Of a DNA stretch of 64,000 nt, positions 10,671-21,961 are shown piece by piece. The DNA lies in contig OY783195.1 of the NCBI GenBank assembly GCA_963678675.1, positions 22,110,283 through 22,174,282 of the forward strand. The letters run 5' to 3'. The translations under genes were made by a program, and so were the position numbers. Position 1 is the stretch's first letter. Each line of letters opens with the position of its first letter. Below the pieces are notes generated by a model. The model did no database searches. It had not been told where the DNA came from and saw only the letters and a program-made list of their open reading frames with translations. Origin of the DNA: Xiphydria camelus. Taxonomy: Eukaryota > Arthropoda > Insecta > Hymenoptera > Xiphydriidae.

Positions 10671-11651
10671 CCCAGGTAGCACATCAACGTCGAAATGACG
10701 TTCTTTGAAGGTCAGTTCTGACGTCAGATGACGAAAAATATGACGTCATTTTAACGTCGCAAAGACGGCTTAATTGCACATCCACATGACGTCAGAAAAA
10801 TCACGTCATAATGACGTTCTACCGGACGTTGTGATGACGTAAAAAATAGCGGTTCTAAAAGGTTAGGTCTGACGTATATCTTTTCACCGTGAGCGGTCAC
10901 CCATCCAACTAGTGTCCGCACTTTTCGCTGCTTAACTTCGTTGATCGGTCGGTGTCTTCGCGCGAGTCCTCATCTGCTGCACGCTCTTGTGGTTAAGAAT
11001 ATTATTACTAGTGGTGTTCATATGAAGTTTGATGAATAAATGTATATTGCTTTTCCTGTCAATAAGAAAGAGCTTGAATAAATAAAATTTTATAATTGTA
11101 TTATTCTTTTCTCAACATTTTTCTAAATTTATGATTCTTTTGATAAATATTCTTGCATAGACGCAAACTGATATTAATATCAATTTGCGTTTATGCAAGA
11201 TATAAATAATAAATAAATATAAATAAATAAATAAATAATTATATGAATATTTATTCATCCTACATTAATTGATTGTCTTTCATTTACTTTAATAATCTGT
11301 GCTTTTTAATAAACAGTATAGTTTATAACTTGCTCAACATACTCTGGAGACTCCAAATGAAATAATTTATTGATTTAATAATTGAACAAATTACAATTTT
11401 TGTCCATTTATTCACAAATAAATTTTCAAGTCGCTATACCTATATGCAGGAGACCGAAATTTTTCTAAGTCTCGTTCGTCATTAAAAATGACGGAAAAGT
11501 TCCGTCAAAAAGACGTTGAATTTTGACGTCCAAGGTACGTCGTAAATACGACGTCCCTGTGACGTTAATATTACGACAATTGACGTCTGAAACCCTATAC
11601 TGACCAAAAAATGACGTCTGAGACGTTATTCTAACGTCAGTGTGCTACCTG
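10671..11651. mobile_element. TIR element with ACGT (TGACGTCA) arrays at both ends
   Basis: The ends CCCAGGTAGCACATCAACGT (left) and CCCAGGTAGCACACTGACGT (right, reverse strand) are inverted copies. The terminal 200 bp on the left carry about 11 ACGT words and the terminal 150 bp on the right about 9, many within TGACGTCA or GACGTC. The middle is AT-rich and nearly free of ACGT. A 5S rRNA-like section is near the left array. No transposase is present. It is nested in the element at 10001-12468. Confidence 0.75.
10884..10965 (-). repeat. 5S rRNA-like sequence (5S pseudogene or 5S-derived SINE head)
   Basis: On the minus strand GATCAACGAAGTTAAGCAGC and GATGGGTGACCGC reproduce the internal promoter region of insect 5S rRNA. 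The two blocks are 20 nt apart, the same spacing as in real 5S (from memory of the Drosophila sequence). The sequence between them and outside them has diverged, and the 5' end is barely recognisable, so this is not a working 5S gene. A SINE3-type (5S-headed) element or captured pseudogene would fit. Confidence 0.65.
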
Positions 11652-11724
11652 GGAGGTCACATTTTATCAACCTTTCGAACAATAGTTTAAGTAATACAAA
11701 CATTTTGTAAATGAGTACCTCCAA

Positions 11725-12147
11725 TTATGGCTGGTAGCATCTCTTTGCATATAATTCTCTTATTAAAGACTCATTAGCACTAATTTCTCTATCCTTCTTT
11801 TCAATTTCACATAGTAAGTCGGGCTTAGTCTGTACACTTTCAAGTTGTAGCGAGTCGTCACGCTGTGGCGGCCTGACGGCAGATGGCGTCGATCCTCTCG
11901 GCTCGCGGCTACTGGCCACGGCTCTCTGCTCTCGATAGTGGTCCGATGAGGCAGTTACTATATAAGAGCGTAACTGCCCGTGTCTCACGGAGGACCACAG
12001 AGCGTCTAAGGCAGGAGTCGGCCTAGCTTTACTGACGAGTCCACAGGCCGACTCCGGGACGTTATTTGCATCATCACGCTCTCTTTTCATATTTACCAGT
12101 TTTTTTCCAGATCCTTTATTCGATTTTGGTAACTCTTCTTTCTCCAT
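11725..12147 (-). CDS. ORF of unknown function interrupted by a repeat
   Basis: The 140-codon frame starts MEKEELPKSNKGSGKK and ends in a helical, charged section CEIEKKDREISANESLIRELYAKRCYQP. The central half (about residues 30-100) is translated from the TATA-bearing repeat at 11846-12061, which happens to be open in this frame. The real protein is therefore probably the two flanks, from a gene carried by the surrounding TIR element. Family unknown; may be a non-functional fragment. Confidence 0.35.
   Translation of the reverse strand: MEKEELPKSNKGSGKKLVNMKRERDDANNVPESACGLVSKARPTPALDALWSSVRHGQLRSYIVTASSDHYREQRAVASSREPRGSTPSAVRPPQRDDSLQLESVQTKPDLLCEIEKKDREISANESLIRELYAKRCYQP
11846..12061 (+). 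repeat. TATA-bearing repeat family, copy 1
   Basis: It starts TGTAGCGAGTCGTCACGCTG and ends GGCCGACTCCGGGACG. It holds TATATAAGAG (TATA at 11959-11966) followed about 50 bp later by GAGCGTCTAAGGCAGGAGTC. Copies occur at 22653-22884 (same strand) and 38531-38728 (opposite). The TG start and the core promoter suggest a solo LTR, but the end does not read CA and no flanking duplication is obvious. Confidence 0.65.
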
Positions 12148-12468
12148 CTTTAACTATTTTACAGCAAGTTATTTTAAACTGGTACTCTGCAAGAAACAAA
12201 AAATATATATAAGTATAAGGGGCTTGTAATTCAACAGTGATTAACACATTCGCAACGCTCCGCCGATAAAATGGTGATCGCTCTTTTGACCACATCACAA
12301 AAATGTTACCGTGTCAGTACCAGAATTTTTCAGGTGCTCGTCATTAATAATACGCATGCGCATCAGACTTTTTCTAGGATTGGACGTTTGCACCGCGATT
12401 CAGGGACAGCACAGTAATTTTTTTTTTGAACTTTCCCTATATTTCTCGATTTTTCTTTCTGTGTAGGA

Positions 12469-13754
12469 GATAAAGAATTCATAAAGCAAGCGGCAAAGAA
12501 AGTGGGACGATGCAAAATACTTTAATAGAGAGCTTCATCCTGGTTGAATTTTTTACGAAAATAGTAGTAAGATTGATAAGATTAATCAGCATGATTCTAG
12601 ATTGAATTTGAATTTTTATACAAATTAGTATGTAGCATATTTATTGCAAAATCATAAAATAACATTAGAAATGATAATTCAAGATACCATGTGTTTTTGT
12701 TTTTTAAACAACTATAAAATTGAGATTAAACCACGTATCCTAGTAATCAATGATGATTGATTAGTAGTTCAGTGAATATTCGCTAATTCCCGGTAACTCA
12801 TGTTGGTTTAGACTCAGAGAGTAGTATATCCACTTCACCTCACCTTTTCCAAGAAAATTTTACACCACGTCAAGTTCGAGAAACCGAGACTGGTTGGTAT
12901 ACAAAGTAGCCCCTCGTTCCCATTACTTTCCGCAGCAACGAGAGGCCATCTTCCTATGCCAACTTGACCCAGTCTTCCCTAATTTCGTTTCAAAAAGCCA
13001 AGATAGAAAAGATTATAAACATTGTTTTAAATCATGATTTTTAGAGCAAACACGAGAAAGGTCTAGCTTATTTTTTAAAACAGGATCTCTTTAACGAACA
13101 GTGCGAGAAGGGTAAACGGACGAATGTAAATGAAAAACATAGAACGGATAGTCCATGTTTCTCATAATGTCCCCGGGGATCAGGACGAAAGTCTACCTGC
13201 TCATAATCTGGGAGCTTTCGCGACGGCACGCATCAAGTGCTATTAACTGGCAGGATCCACGGGTGCGTAGAAAGCATTCTCGCGATGCTGATTCCTCGGC
13301 AGGATACACTCAATAGACTTCCGCCAGACCACCCCGGCGGCTACCGATCAAATAGACACGAACGGTTTGCGGTTTATGGCGCGCGCCATTTTAATCCCAG
13401 GCTACCGTGTCTTGTGTGTCTATTATACATACCAATACACCAAAGTTACACCTTTCGAAGGGTATCGTGACAAAGGCGAGGAGTGTTGGAGCTAGTCATG
13501 GTTACTCCAAAAATGACTTTTCCTCGTAATATTTACACCCCGAACGATCGAAAAAACGTATAGGTCCACGATGCGTGAGAAAAAAATATCCCAATTTAAC
13601 ATGGATTCTTCATACTAACAATAAGAAAAGGAAAAAGGAAACGAGTCTTTCTAAGCTAATGACAATACATTTTGCAATCGTTGTATAAATTCAAAAAGTA
13701 AGTAAACGTATTTTATTCCAATAATACGTAATATCTTAAGGTGCAGGTACAAAG
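12469..13754. other. No gene recognised; possible conserved non-coding patches
   Basis: Patches at 12780-12990 and 13150-13500 are more balanced in base composition than their surroundings, but their open frames are short and show no motif. I see no transposon ends. Confidence 0.3.
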
Positions 13755-15208
13755 GATTTGTCGTGCCATATCGACAAGCTACTAACCTTCACTATCGCGG
13801 ATTTGCTTCGCGATTTTTTCTCATATTGTGTTCACTCTAAAAGACCTGCTGTTCTTTTTATAAATGTTTTCATCATGACGTTCATGAATGATGGATTTTT
13901 TAACAGTATTTCTACCAAGAGGTATTAAAAGACACTTCTCAAATTTTAAGTTAAAATTATTCTCTGAGTTTAATCATTTCTCCACAACTAATTTTTTGAC
14001 ATTTCGTACAACAGTTGTTAAATTAATTCAGCGATATCATTTTCCTCCAGCTCATCCTGGATCTAAAAATGTGCATATGGTACCTATACCTGTTTCTACC
14101 ATCAGGTGTCTTTGACACCGTAAGGATTTCACTCGCCACACGAAATCGAATCGACTGCTCCACTTATTATCCCGTCTCGTTTCGAATTCTCGGCTTTCTC
14201 CGCATATTTGAATACGCAATTGACTCGGCGCGAATCGTTCGTCATCGTGATTATTTCCGTCGCGTGGGACGAGCGACAGCTCTTCGATTAGCGCGAGGGG
14301 CGTCCGCAACCTACATCCCGCTTATGTGATTATCTTTCTAATAAAAATAAAAACATGAAGAAGGTAATATTTGTTAATTATATAAGACACCTTTTCATCG
14401 AAATAGGTATACCTATATAGGTATATATACACAAAATCATGGTAGAAATAGTGTTAAGACTACCAAAATCCTAAAAAAAATTCTCAAAAATCTTCTGACA
14501 AATTGCATCCAGTTACACCCGCTGAGTGCCATCTCCTTATATCTTTGTCCCCTCAAATACCGGTAAATCCGTACAGACAGTGGCCTACTATGAGTTTCTA
14601 CACACCCAGGGTGGCCTCACAGGCAGTTAAAACTCGTACGAAAATAGCAAAAAATTTGGATTAAAATTTTTGTTTCGCACTTCACATATTTTTTTCACAA
14701 AAATTATGTTTAAGCCTTATTCAAATTCGGTAAGAAATGTTAGAATATTCTCGGACGAATAAAATCATTTCAAAAGTGAAATTCATTTTTCCCGCAATTA
14801 TTTCGCAAAATGTTTAAAAAAATTAATGTTACTCTTGAAGTTGTTTTTATTCAGTAGAAAATATTCTAATATTTCCTATAGAATTTTAATCAGGTTTAAA
14901 CATGATTTTTATGAATAAAATATGTTTGAAGTGCGTAAAAAAATAGTAAATTAAATATTACTACTTTTTCGGACGAGCTTGAAACTGGTTTTAAATTCTA
15001 GAAGATTTTTAAGAACTTTTTCAAAATTTAAAAAAATTACGTTTCTTTGTCCTCTTAAAAAATACATCATTCATGAACGCTATGATGAAGAAATCTATGA
15101 AAAAACTGAACCTCTTTTAGGGTGAGCACAACACGGGAAAGATCGCGAAGTAAATCCGCCATCGTGAGGATCAGAAGCTTGTCGATCTAGCGTGGAACGC
15201 TCCACATA
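13755..15208. mobile_element. Long-TIR element, copy 1 (disrupted)
   Basis: The left arm (about 13770-13890) and right arm (about 15060-15200) are inverted relatives sharing ATCGACAAGC, GCGGATTTGCTTCGCGAT, and a TTCATGAA word near the inner edge. The right half (about 14660-15208) matches the middle and right of the copy at 17787-18390. An extra 600 bp (about 14040-14650), GC-richer and with no element ends I can see, separates the left arm from the rest. It is either an insertion or two independent fragments. Confidence 0.5.
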
Positions 15209-16080
15209 AAAATGTATTTAATATTCGTAATTAAATAGATTATATTTTAAGTATACATAAATAGTATAATGGGTTTCCTTTCGGAAACACCGAGGTGGAA
15301 AAAAGTATTGAATGAAATTTTGCTATCGAGAAAGTGATTGTAGTTAAATTTATGAGCAGGCGCTTTTACTTTAAAGAGTGTTCACTTACTCACTCACTAT
15401 AATACGCTTATTTATACACTAAAGTAATGTATTTTTCGTCTACTTCAAATTTAAATATCTCGTCTTGGAAAAGCCCGAGCTGCGTGAGCGCGTGCCATCG
15501 TTCGAATCTTTCGCCCTGTGTATACCTATGCTTATTTTACGTTCTCTCCTTTTAGTATCAAATAACTATGAGTATATTTATAGAATGAAAATAAGAGAAA
15601 GAAAATGATAAGATCATATGCTATTGATCAATTTCTCGTCATGACATTTTGTTGTTTTGAAAAATGTGATGAGCGCGTGTGCAAAAGAAAATTTTCTAAC
15701 GATAAGTTTATTGCTAAAGAATGTTCAAATTAATGTAAGCTTTTGGAACTTATAAATTTGAAGGAAAGAAAACAAAGTGCTTATTTTATACAGAAAAGAA
15801 CATATATATAATTGGGGATTAATTAAGACTTAACAGAGATCCTAACGAATGACGGCTTCAATCTAAATGCACAATTATTTCAAAAAGTAAAATACTGCAT
15901 AATTAATAATATAACAAGGCGGTCATTTTATACCTTAACGATAAACATCGGTCTCGACTGACACACTAAATTCTATAAGAGCAAAGTCAACGTTTCTCCA
16001 CAAATCTAATCTGAAGAATTCTCAATTCCCCGCGACTCGCCAGGAATTTATCCATCAATTTCCATTTGCACCTTTGTCCT
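15209..16080. other. AT-rich DNA with no recognised gene
   Basis: No coding frame, RNA gene or transposon end was recognised. A GTTCGAATC word near 15503 is not accompanied by the rest of a tRNA. Confidence 0.35.
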
Positions 16081-16089
16081 TCGACCTTC

Positions 16090-17300
16090 ATACTAACCCC
16101 AAATCAAACCAAACCTGGAATACAGCAAGCGTAACCCGAAAAAGCGGCGCCTATCGTAGGTGCCCGACTGCCGCGGTATTATCGCATCCACCCCATCCGT
16201 CGATAATTCACGTCGTTTCTCGCCCAAGGTGCAAGCCCGGCGATAAGCGAGAGACCGCGCGCGATCTCCGAGTTCTGCTTCCAGCTCGTCATCGAACCTA
16301 TCTCGCTTAAACGTTTTCTTAATGGCCAAACTTTGTCCCGCATGAGGGCCGATGTCGGAAGTAGCTGATTTATATCGCGGCGCGCACACCGTGGTATCAT
16401 TCTCCGGTGACTCCATGGGCGGACGCTTTTAAACTACAGCTGGAGCTACGCGCGCACGCTGAGACGAAGGAGTGGAGGAGGCGCGTACAGGTGCACAGTC
16501 GGCCCGAATGCCTGCCGACAAATTTCAACGACCGATTATATTTATCGGTTGATCCTCTCTTTGAGATTACATTATTTCGATGTTTAATGTTACGCCTATA
16601 CTTCTCGTCCTCAACCGCCTCTCGGCCGGCGGAGATGCCGAAATATTCGCAGAGTGTGTTTAAACGAATTCAAATAAAGCAATCTCACGATCGGACAACG
16701 CTGAGCGCGGCGGCGTTTGTCTTTTGTGCCCGAAGTATTTTGACGGTGGTTGGCGAGCACGCGCAGTCTGGCCGCGGAGCGCTGCCGGTGGACCCCGCCG
16801 GGCAGAAAGAATTAATTGCATCGGAAAATATTTACGTCTCCTTGTCTACTGAGCCTATCCCCTGAGCGAATCCCCGCGCTCCATCGCGGATTTCCGCCGG
16901 ACTCGCCGCGGATAGGAGTCAAAGAGAGACGCGTTTCTACATATCGATGTATGCGCGCGCGTTCGCGTTTGTAGGTGTGCGTATGGATCCGTAGAGGCCG
17001 CGCGCAATCGGTATAATCGAGATATATAGGATTCACACACAGGGAACGGCGGCAATAGGGGTGTCGACTAAACGATTCCAGATGTTTGTGAAAAAAAGCA
17101 GTTGCACCGACACACAGGTGTGACTACAGGACCGTCGTCTTGTCCGAGAGAGTGGGCTTGTTTGTTCTCTAATCGCCGGGCGCGACCCGGAAAGTGAGAA
17201 TTTCACGGACGGAAGTTTACACTGGCTACTGATTTTTACGGCAAACTCCTCGCCTTTTTTTCGCACGTTCGCCACGCAGCGCGGAAATATGTTTCGCGGT
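16090..17300. promoter_or_regulatory. CpG-rich island, possible promoter or 5' exon region
   Basis: Base composition changes to GC- and CpG-rich with many open frames on both strands, the longest a 152-codon plus frame at 16407-16865. None shows a recognisable domain or convincing splice sites. High CpG opens frames by reducing stops, so I do not call a protein. A promoter or untranslated exon of a neighbouring gene is plausible. Confidence 0.3.
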
Positions 17301-17786
17301 TCATAACGGCTGCCGTCGGGTATACGAGGCGTATACCTATCATGCGAGAGGGTGTCCAGCGATCATTTTGAGAAAACGCAACATTTCAGACAATTTCGTG
17401 AGTCAGAGAAAAAATGTTAGGTGGTGCGTCGAAGGATTTGTTTGGCAATGTTTCTGAAATATTGAGAATATATATCGATGGGAATATTATTTTTACGGTA
17501 CGGTGAATAATATACAGAACATTAGATCGGAACGTTCAGATTTTTACATTTCAAATATTTTTACGTTAATTACATTATTAATGTCAAAATAAATGAGCAG
17601 GGCTGTCCATGGATGCAACTTCGCACACCAAGGAAAAAAAGTTTTGCTCGGGACATGAAAAGAATTTTTCACCTCAAAAAATTCGATCGATAAATGCCTA
17701 TAGGAAACATAAACATATATTTAAAACCATCCAAATTCGTTTAGTAAATTCCTTAGGCCACTCTACTAAAAAGTTTTGTTTAAAAA

Positions 17787-18390
17787 TGTATGGAGTTTTC
17801 CACACCAGATCAGCAAGTCTCTGACCCTCACCATCGCAGATTTGCTTCGTAATTTCATTCCGTATTGTGCTAACCCTAAAAGGGCTTCAATATTTTTAAT
17901 AGATTTTTTCATCAAGATGTTCATAAATTATTCATTTTTTAAGGTAAGGAAAAGTTACAATCAGTTTAAGACTCGGCGTAAAATGGTAACATTTGGTTTA
18001 CTATTACGCACTTGAAACATATTTTTTTCACAAAAATAACTTTTGAAACTGAACCACGTTTAAAAAAGATTTTAGTGAAAAAAATGTTTTAAGCGCGTAA
18101 AAAAGAGTAAACTAAATTTTACCACTTTCGGAAGAGTCTTAAACAGATTGTGATTTTTCAAAAGATCTTGAGAATTTGTTCAGAATTTTTTAAAATAGCG
18201 TATATTAACTTCCGTTCATTAACGTTCATAGACTTAGAAAATTCATAATTCATGAACGTCGGGATGAACGAATTTATCGAAGAAATTCGAGGCCTTTTAG
18301 AGTAAGCACAACACGATAGAAGATCACGAAGCAAATCCGCTGATGGGGGTCAGAGGGTTGTCGATTAGGTATGGAGCACTCCACATACAT
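17787..18390. mobile_element. Long-TIR element, copy 2
   Basis: The left end TATGGAGTTTTCCACACCAG and the inverted right end GTGGAGTGCTCCATACCTAA lead into longer inverted arms (about 110 bp) that share CAGATTTGCTTCGT / CGGATTTGCTTCGT and a CCCTAAAAG / CTCTAAAAG word. The element is about 600 bp, AT-rich and non-coding. Relative of 13755-15208. Confidence 0.6.
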
Positions 18391-19018
18391 CCGCAATACA
18401 CATATCTATGGAAAGATATGCAGTAAAATAATTAAAAATTATCATCAGATATTTGGGACAGAATTATCGACGAATTCATAGTTCTATGCCACTGACGATT
18501 AGAAATGATTTCAGTAGCCAAACGGAATAGCAAGGAAACGCGTGGTATTCGGTGCACGCCACGGATAATCATAACCGCGACGTTATTGCCGTTTTAAAGC
18601 GCCTCCGCGCAAGATTTACGTCGAGTCTCGATCATAAATTAACCCGGGACGTAATTTACTCTAAACAATCCATAAAATAAGTAAAGGACTGCGTGGCGTG
18701 GACACAGTCGTCCCTGTATTAGCATTTTTTGCACTGCGTCCCTTTGCGGCTGCAGACCTGGCCAAGGGAGAACTGATGCGGATCTCGGGACGGATTGTCT
18801 ACTACCACATATTTACGACTGGCGCCCTAAACTCCCCTCCAGGCCTAGTACCTACGCCATGGATCCCGTCGTAGATGTCACTGGACCGAATATTCTAGAT
18901 AGTAAAAATCCCTTTAGGCGGTCGTCGCGTCGGTTTCGGGATAGCGAGGTGAAAGGTCCGTTTTATGCTCACAGAACGCGGGAAACTCAAGGTTACGTAA
19001 ATTCATATCGTGATTTTT

Positions 19019-19020
<2 letters not shown>
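18391..19020. other. No gene recognised
   Basis: Unique-looking DNA of mixed composition. A short plus frame at 18859 runs into the GA microsatellite and is not credible as a gene. Confidence 0.3.

Positions 19021-19056
<36 letters not shown>
19021..19056 (+). repeat. (AG)18 microsatellite
   Basis: Uninterrupted AG dinucleotides over 36 bp. Confidence 0.98.
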
Positions 19057-19059
<3 letters not shown>

Positions 19060-19803
19060 CGTTATTTAATCCTCAACTGGTGTCACGGGGTCCTAGAGAT
19101 CCCAATTCAAGCGAACCATCAACGTTATACAAATTTTACGACGCCATACTGAGAGACACCTTTAAGTTCCACAGCAATCAGTAGCTCTGATAGCTGCGTC
19201 AACTATCTCTGAGGCGAAGTGATAAATCTAGACAGTATGAGTAGAGAGCAATACTTATTTCTATTTTATCATATATAGGCCAGTCATTAGATACATTTTT
19301 GCTTGCAAAAGGTCGTGGAGTTTTGAAACTTGGTAGGAATGTAAACTAGGAGGTCCTTAACATGCACTTAAGTTTGCGACCTCGTGCGAGCGCTGCTCGC
19401 GCCGCCATATTGAAAAAATGGCGGCCAAAATCAGTTTTTGGTTTATATCTCGGTTCTTGTAGGTTTTAGAAAAAATATGTTCAGAGAAATAAATTGAAGA
19501 GAATAAATTTTGCTATAAAATCGCTATCTTGAGTTTTTTTGTCAGGCTAATAGTTTCCGAGTTACAGGACCGAACAGTGGGGTGAATTTTTAAAAATCCC
19601 GTATGAGCTGTATTTACATGTTATTTTTTACACAATATGTATAAATTAACCTACCTAAAGTTGTTTAGTGCAGTAAAATAATAATAACTTAAGTTATCAA
19701 CTCATTTCGACACCACCCAGGAGGTAGAGTTGAGCGGCGCGTTTTTTTTAACGTGGTGTCCCCAAAAGGCCTATTCTACACTTCAACCTTACATGCATAT
19801 TTT
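19057..19803. other. 3' flank of nuclease-like/CXC copy A
   Basis: From about 19310 the text (for example GCGAGCGCTGCTCGCGCCGCC near 19388) is followed by repeat-like phrases also typical of repeats near 36.2 kb, such as ATGGCGGCC. Probably the 3' UTR or end of the element carrying copy A. No ORF of its own. Confidence 0.35.
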
Positions 19804-21560
19804 TTATCGCTTTGTACCATGGGATGTTCCTGGCTCATTTTGTTCACTATCTGTCAAATCTTGTATATCTTCTGTCTCCTCCAATATCCACTCCAACGAA
19901 TTAAAGTCATCATCATTCTCATTTGGGTCTTCAGGATCGGATTCAACTACCAAATTAGGAGTGTTTTCACATGCTGTGCCGTTACAATTTAAACACAGCA
20001 CTGAGCATTTTAAACCAGTTTTCCGACATCTGCACGCTCCTCCACAATCTTTTTTACATTTGCAGGATATTGATTTTAAAATGGCGTCTGGGGCTGCTTC
20101 TGACGTAGCCCGAACAGCATCGAGCCCGTTCTCAGTGTTCTGCCAGCCGTATTGCTCAGGATCTTTTTCTCTGCCACACCACATAGCAACTTGGTGATAA
20201 ACTTGTAGACAATACTGTCTTGCAGCATCTCTTGTGGGTGGTAGGGATGCAAGATTAAATTTGTTCTTGGACACAGACTTGGTAAAATGCTGGTATCGAA
20301 GCGAATCCAATGTGCCCTTTTCAAATGATCCGCCATATAGTGCCAATAAAAATGCTTCTCCAGCTGCAGCGAGAGCATTTACATCTGTTTCGAGTTCTTG
20401 GAAAATTGCTATAGTCTCAAGCAATGAGTCGTTTCTATTCAGGAGACTGAAGAACTTTAATTTTCCTTGGTTAAAAAGGGCAGATGTGGTATCACAACCA
20501 TTAATGGCATGTAAAAATAAAATATTCTTTGCAACAGCTTCCTTATAATTTAAGCTCCGCGTCGAATAAAGCGCTTCTGCAACTTTCCTTCTCGCTAGTT
20601 TTAGCAAAAAAATGTTTTCCTAGTCTCTTGCCTTTACGGTTAATAGAACTAATAAATCGATAGCATCTCCGACAACAAAAACACGCGCAAAAGACAATGA
20701 CATGTCGATGTGGCTGTCTGAATAATGAGCACATCCGCGTCTTCTACTGCCTGCTTTGCTGTGTAATTATGTTCTTTAAACTTTGAAATTAACATGGAAA
20801 TTAAATTTATTTTGTTATTATCGCTCGATAAGAATTTTTTTTGCGAAACGTGTGCTCTAAAGCGTCGATATCTTTCTGCACTTTTCGTATATTGCGGCTA
20901 TCTGCATCCGCTGGATAACCGTCAAAAACTACAACTGCATTATGACCATAGTGCCTTTGGACATATTGAATGTAGTTTATGCAAATTTGTTGATACGAAT
21001 CTTTGCCTTGCCATACCACTCGATGCAACAAACTGCCGCCGTCAAAAACATGCAAAATGTTATTATCCGGTCGTAAAGGCTGGTTTACTGGGGAAAATGC
21101 CTTAAATAGTGACGATTTCGCGCCCTTTCGCATGCCATCCTCATTAAAAAGCGATGGGGGATATGGGGCGAGTTCAAACTGAAAAAATAACTTTTTAATT
21201 CCTCGTTACTTTTTTTGGCGATACAAATTCTTTGAAATAATAACAGGGGATTGATTGATATAGGACTATTTCTAACTTTGATACTGCTTTTAGCTGCTCC
21301 TAAGGAAAGAACTGCACCTTTACGTTTAAATTTTATTGGACCAAAATTATTCCCCACAGTTTTTGCCATAGTTGACGCACCAATTTCTTGTGCCATATGG
21401 CAGTTTAATGTTTTAACACCAACGACACACCACTGTTGATGGAGAGTAAACTATCGACTTGCGGAAACGGATTGTGTTGCGATAAACATTCTGCAATCTT
21501 TGCTACATCATTGTGATCACGTGTAATACGTGTTGGCCGTATATCCACATGCTGCTCCAT
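19804..21560 (-). pseudogene. Nuclease-like plus CXC-domain protein, copy A (broken)
   Basis: Read on the minus strand from ATG at 21558-21560, the homologous pieces are: an N-terminal section (EQHVDIRPTRITRDHNDVAK), a section starting GVKTLNCHMAQEIG in another frame, then HVFDGGSLLHRVVWQ and AVVVFDGY, then KQAVEDADVLIIQTA, then VVGDAIDLLVLL, then FLHAINGCDTTSALF, ASLPPTRDAARQYCLQVYHQ and a Cys-rich CXC (CRC/TSO1-type) domain with CKCKKDCGGACRCRKTGLKC, ending in an acidic tail. The spaced acids (DGG, FDGY, EDAD, D-x-D) resemble PIN/FEN-type metal-dependent nucleases; this is inference. The last 267 codons (19804-20607) are open, but frameshifts near 21180, 21430 and 20700 and a stop near 20620 break the rest. 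No neighbour shares the strand as an operon would. Such proteins occur as multicopy families in insects, so a mobile element is likely. Confidence 0.7.
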
Positions 21561-21637
21561 TGTGCTTAATGGGATTCCGCTAAACTCTTCTATTTTCTAT
21601 TATAAAGGAGTCAATGTTTTTCCTATGTTCACAGCAT

Positions 21638-21744
21638 AGTCCAATAGAATCACCGGAGAAGCGTGAATGGGCACGCGTATACGCGTGACTATAGTCATCC
21701 ACGTGTGTTGGCGTCGTCAGCAAGTTCAGATCGGTTATCGAAAT
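21638..21744 (+). repeat. Dispersed repeat, copy 1 (near-identical at 26261-26351)
   Basis: The block runs from GTCCAATAGAATCACCGGAG to GATCGGTTATCGAAAT and is almost the same as 26261-26351, with a small internal length difference around GCGTATACGCGTGACTATAG. It lies directly against the hairpin element at 21746. Confidence 0.7.
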
Positions 21745-21745
21745 A

Positions 21746-21961
21746 AGGCTGCAACAGTGGCACAAGTCAAAATTGGAATGTTCCCAAGAGACGACTTTAA
21801 AAGTTGAATTATTATATTATATACGAGCGTTGACCATTTGCTGCAATTATAATTATCATAATCTGGCAGCAAATGGTCAACGCTCATATAATATAATAAT
21901 TCAACTTTTAAAGTCGTCTCTTGAGGACATTTCAATTTTGAGTTGTGCCACTGTGTAGCCC
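21746..21961. mobile_element. Hairpin MITE with about 95 bp arms
   Basis: The left arm begins GGCTGCAACAGTGGCACAAG and the inverted right arm GGGCTACACAGTGGCACAAC. The arms then run nearly identical through GAGACGACTTTAAAAGTTGA to the loop near 21843-21868. No ORF and no clear target duplication. Confidence 0.8.

Larger units (their letters stand above)
10001..12468 (-). mobile_element. 2.5 kb TIR element, host of nested insertions
   Basis: The left end ACACGGAAAGAAAAAATCAA and the inverted right end ACACAGAAAGAAAAATCGAG match. Both then reach AAATTACTGTGC followed by a similar run (ATCGTGGTGTAAGCG on the left, ATCGCGGTGCAAACG on the right). Inside are a nested TIR element (10671-11651), a TATA-bearing repeat (11846-12061) and pieces of a minus-strand gene (10553-10639, 11725-12147). 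Target duplication is not obvious and the superfamily is not recognised. Confidence 0.6.

Noticed and set aside
15480..15525. GTTCGAATC word suggesting a tRNA B-box
   Set aside because: No A-box at the right distance and no arms that pair.
16407..16865. 152-codon plus frame in the CpG-rich island
   Set aside because: No recognisable domain and no splice evidence; frames are open on both strands there because stop codons are rare in CpG-rich DNA.
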